Shown in pieces: positions 6,075-6,255 of a stretch of 6,255 bases of DNA (positions are counted from its first letter, which is position 1; every line of letters starts with the position of its first letter). The position numbers and the translations under genes are program-made. This DNA comes from Candidatus Zophobacter franzmannii (GTDB lineage Bacteria; Cloacimonadota; Cloacimonadia; Cloacimonadales; JAFGVF01). Under the pieces are notes generated by a model, which was not told the DNA's origin, ran no database searches, and was given only the letters and a program-made list of their open reading frames with translations. The stretch spans positions 1-6,255 of the forward strand of contig JAVCCX010000389.1 in assembly GCA_030765245.1 (NCBI GenBank). The letters are read 5' to 3'.

Positions 6075-6213
6075 CCCCTTGGAGGAATCTCAAAACAGGT
6101 GCCTGTTCTACGATTTCCTCGTATCAAAGGGAGCGAAGTGACCTTCTTAAATCCCCTTCCTGACCTGTCCGCCGTAGTCTTGACGAAGGTGGAAGGGGTG
6201 CCGTTGAAAACGG
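6042..6213. repeat. Hairpin-rich, GC-rich non-coding segment, candidate dispersed intergenic repeat
   Basis: Successive inverted repeats fill this stretch. CCCTT-GAGGAATC (6076-6089) pairs with GAT-TTCCTC and AAGGG (6112-6131) around an inner AACAGG/CCTGTT hairpin (6094-6107). CCCCTTCC-ACCT arms (6153-6166) pair with AGGT-GGAAGGGG (6187-6198). CCGTT-GAA-AACGG follows at 6201-6213. Bases 6151-6220 contain 41 G+C of 70, clearly above the neighbouring genes. A minus-strand open frame across it (6047-6235) has no ribosome site and a composition unlike the real proteins here. Whether other copies exist in the genome cannot be seen from one window. Confidence 0.5.
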
Positions 6214-6255
6214 TGGGGTAGTTCTTTTTCCGCATAGTATGGGGATATCTTGTCA

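Noticed and set aside
6047..6235. 62-residue minus-strand open frame over the hairpin-rich tail
   Set aside because: No convincing ribosome site, composition (many Arg, Thr, Pro, Gly) unlike the real proteins here, no domain recognised, and it spans inverted repeats; most likely a chance frame over a repeat.
1..6255. CRISPR array, transposase, integrase or phage genes
   Set aside because: No regularly spaced direct repeats of CRISPR size and no mobile-element protein motifs were seen, although a tRNA that could serve as an attachment site is present.

Overview
The window suggests a Gram-negative, lipid A-making bacterium with a moderately AT-rich genome. The best taxonomic clue is a single protein that joins LpxC to FabZ. 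That fusion is characteristic of the Bacteroidota/Chlorobiota and related lineages (FCB group, possibly including Cloacimonadota). Promoter-like sites here look like ordinary TTGACA-type sigma-70 boxes, not the Bacteroidota TAnnTTTG type, so I would not narrow it further.

Layout. Positions 1-995 (+) hold the 3' three quarters of glyA (serine hydroxymethyltransferase), closed by an intrinsic terminator at 1018-1043. A small two-helix membrane protein follows at 1109-1324 (+), ending at a near-symmetric terminator (1344-1370). That hairpin also serves the oppositely oriented tRNA-Ala(GGC) at 1377-1452 (-). From 1507 to 5327 a tightly packed minus-strand operon reads, in transcription order, skp/ompH (periplasmic chaperone), lpxD, lpxC-fabZ and lpxA, possibly reading on into the tRNA. 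A 235-base divergent intergenic region (5328-5562) separates it from a plus-strand lipoprotein gene with three TPR motifs (5563-6037). That gene is broken by one extra base near 5714-5724. The last 218 bases hold no convincing gene but are unusually rich in nested inverted repeats and locally GC-rich; they look like a structured intergenic repeat.

How it fits together. LpxA, LpxC and LpxD are the first three enzymes of lipid A synthesis. FabZ dehydrates the 3-hydroxyacyl-ACP that LpxA and LpxD also consume. Fusing FabZ to LpxC therefore ties the committed lipid A step to the competing phospholipid fatty-acid branch in a fixed 1:1 ratio. Skp escorts outer-membrane proteins, so the operon is an outer-membrane biogenesis unit. 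LpxB and BamA, frequent neighbours elsewhere, are absent here.

I found no clearly new multi-gene system, CRISPR array, transposase or phage gene. The items most worth a second look are the frameshifted TPR lipoprotein, the hairpin-rich 3' end and the small His-containing membrane protein.
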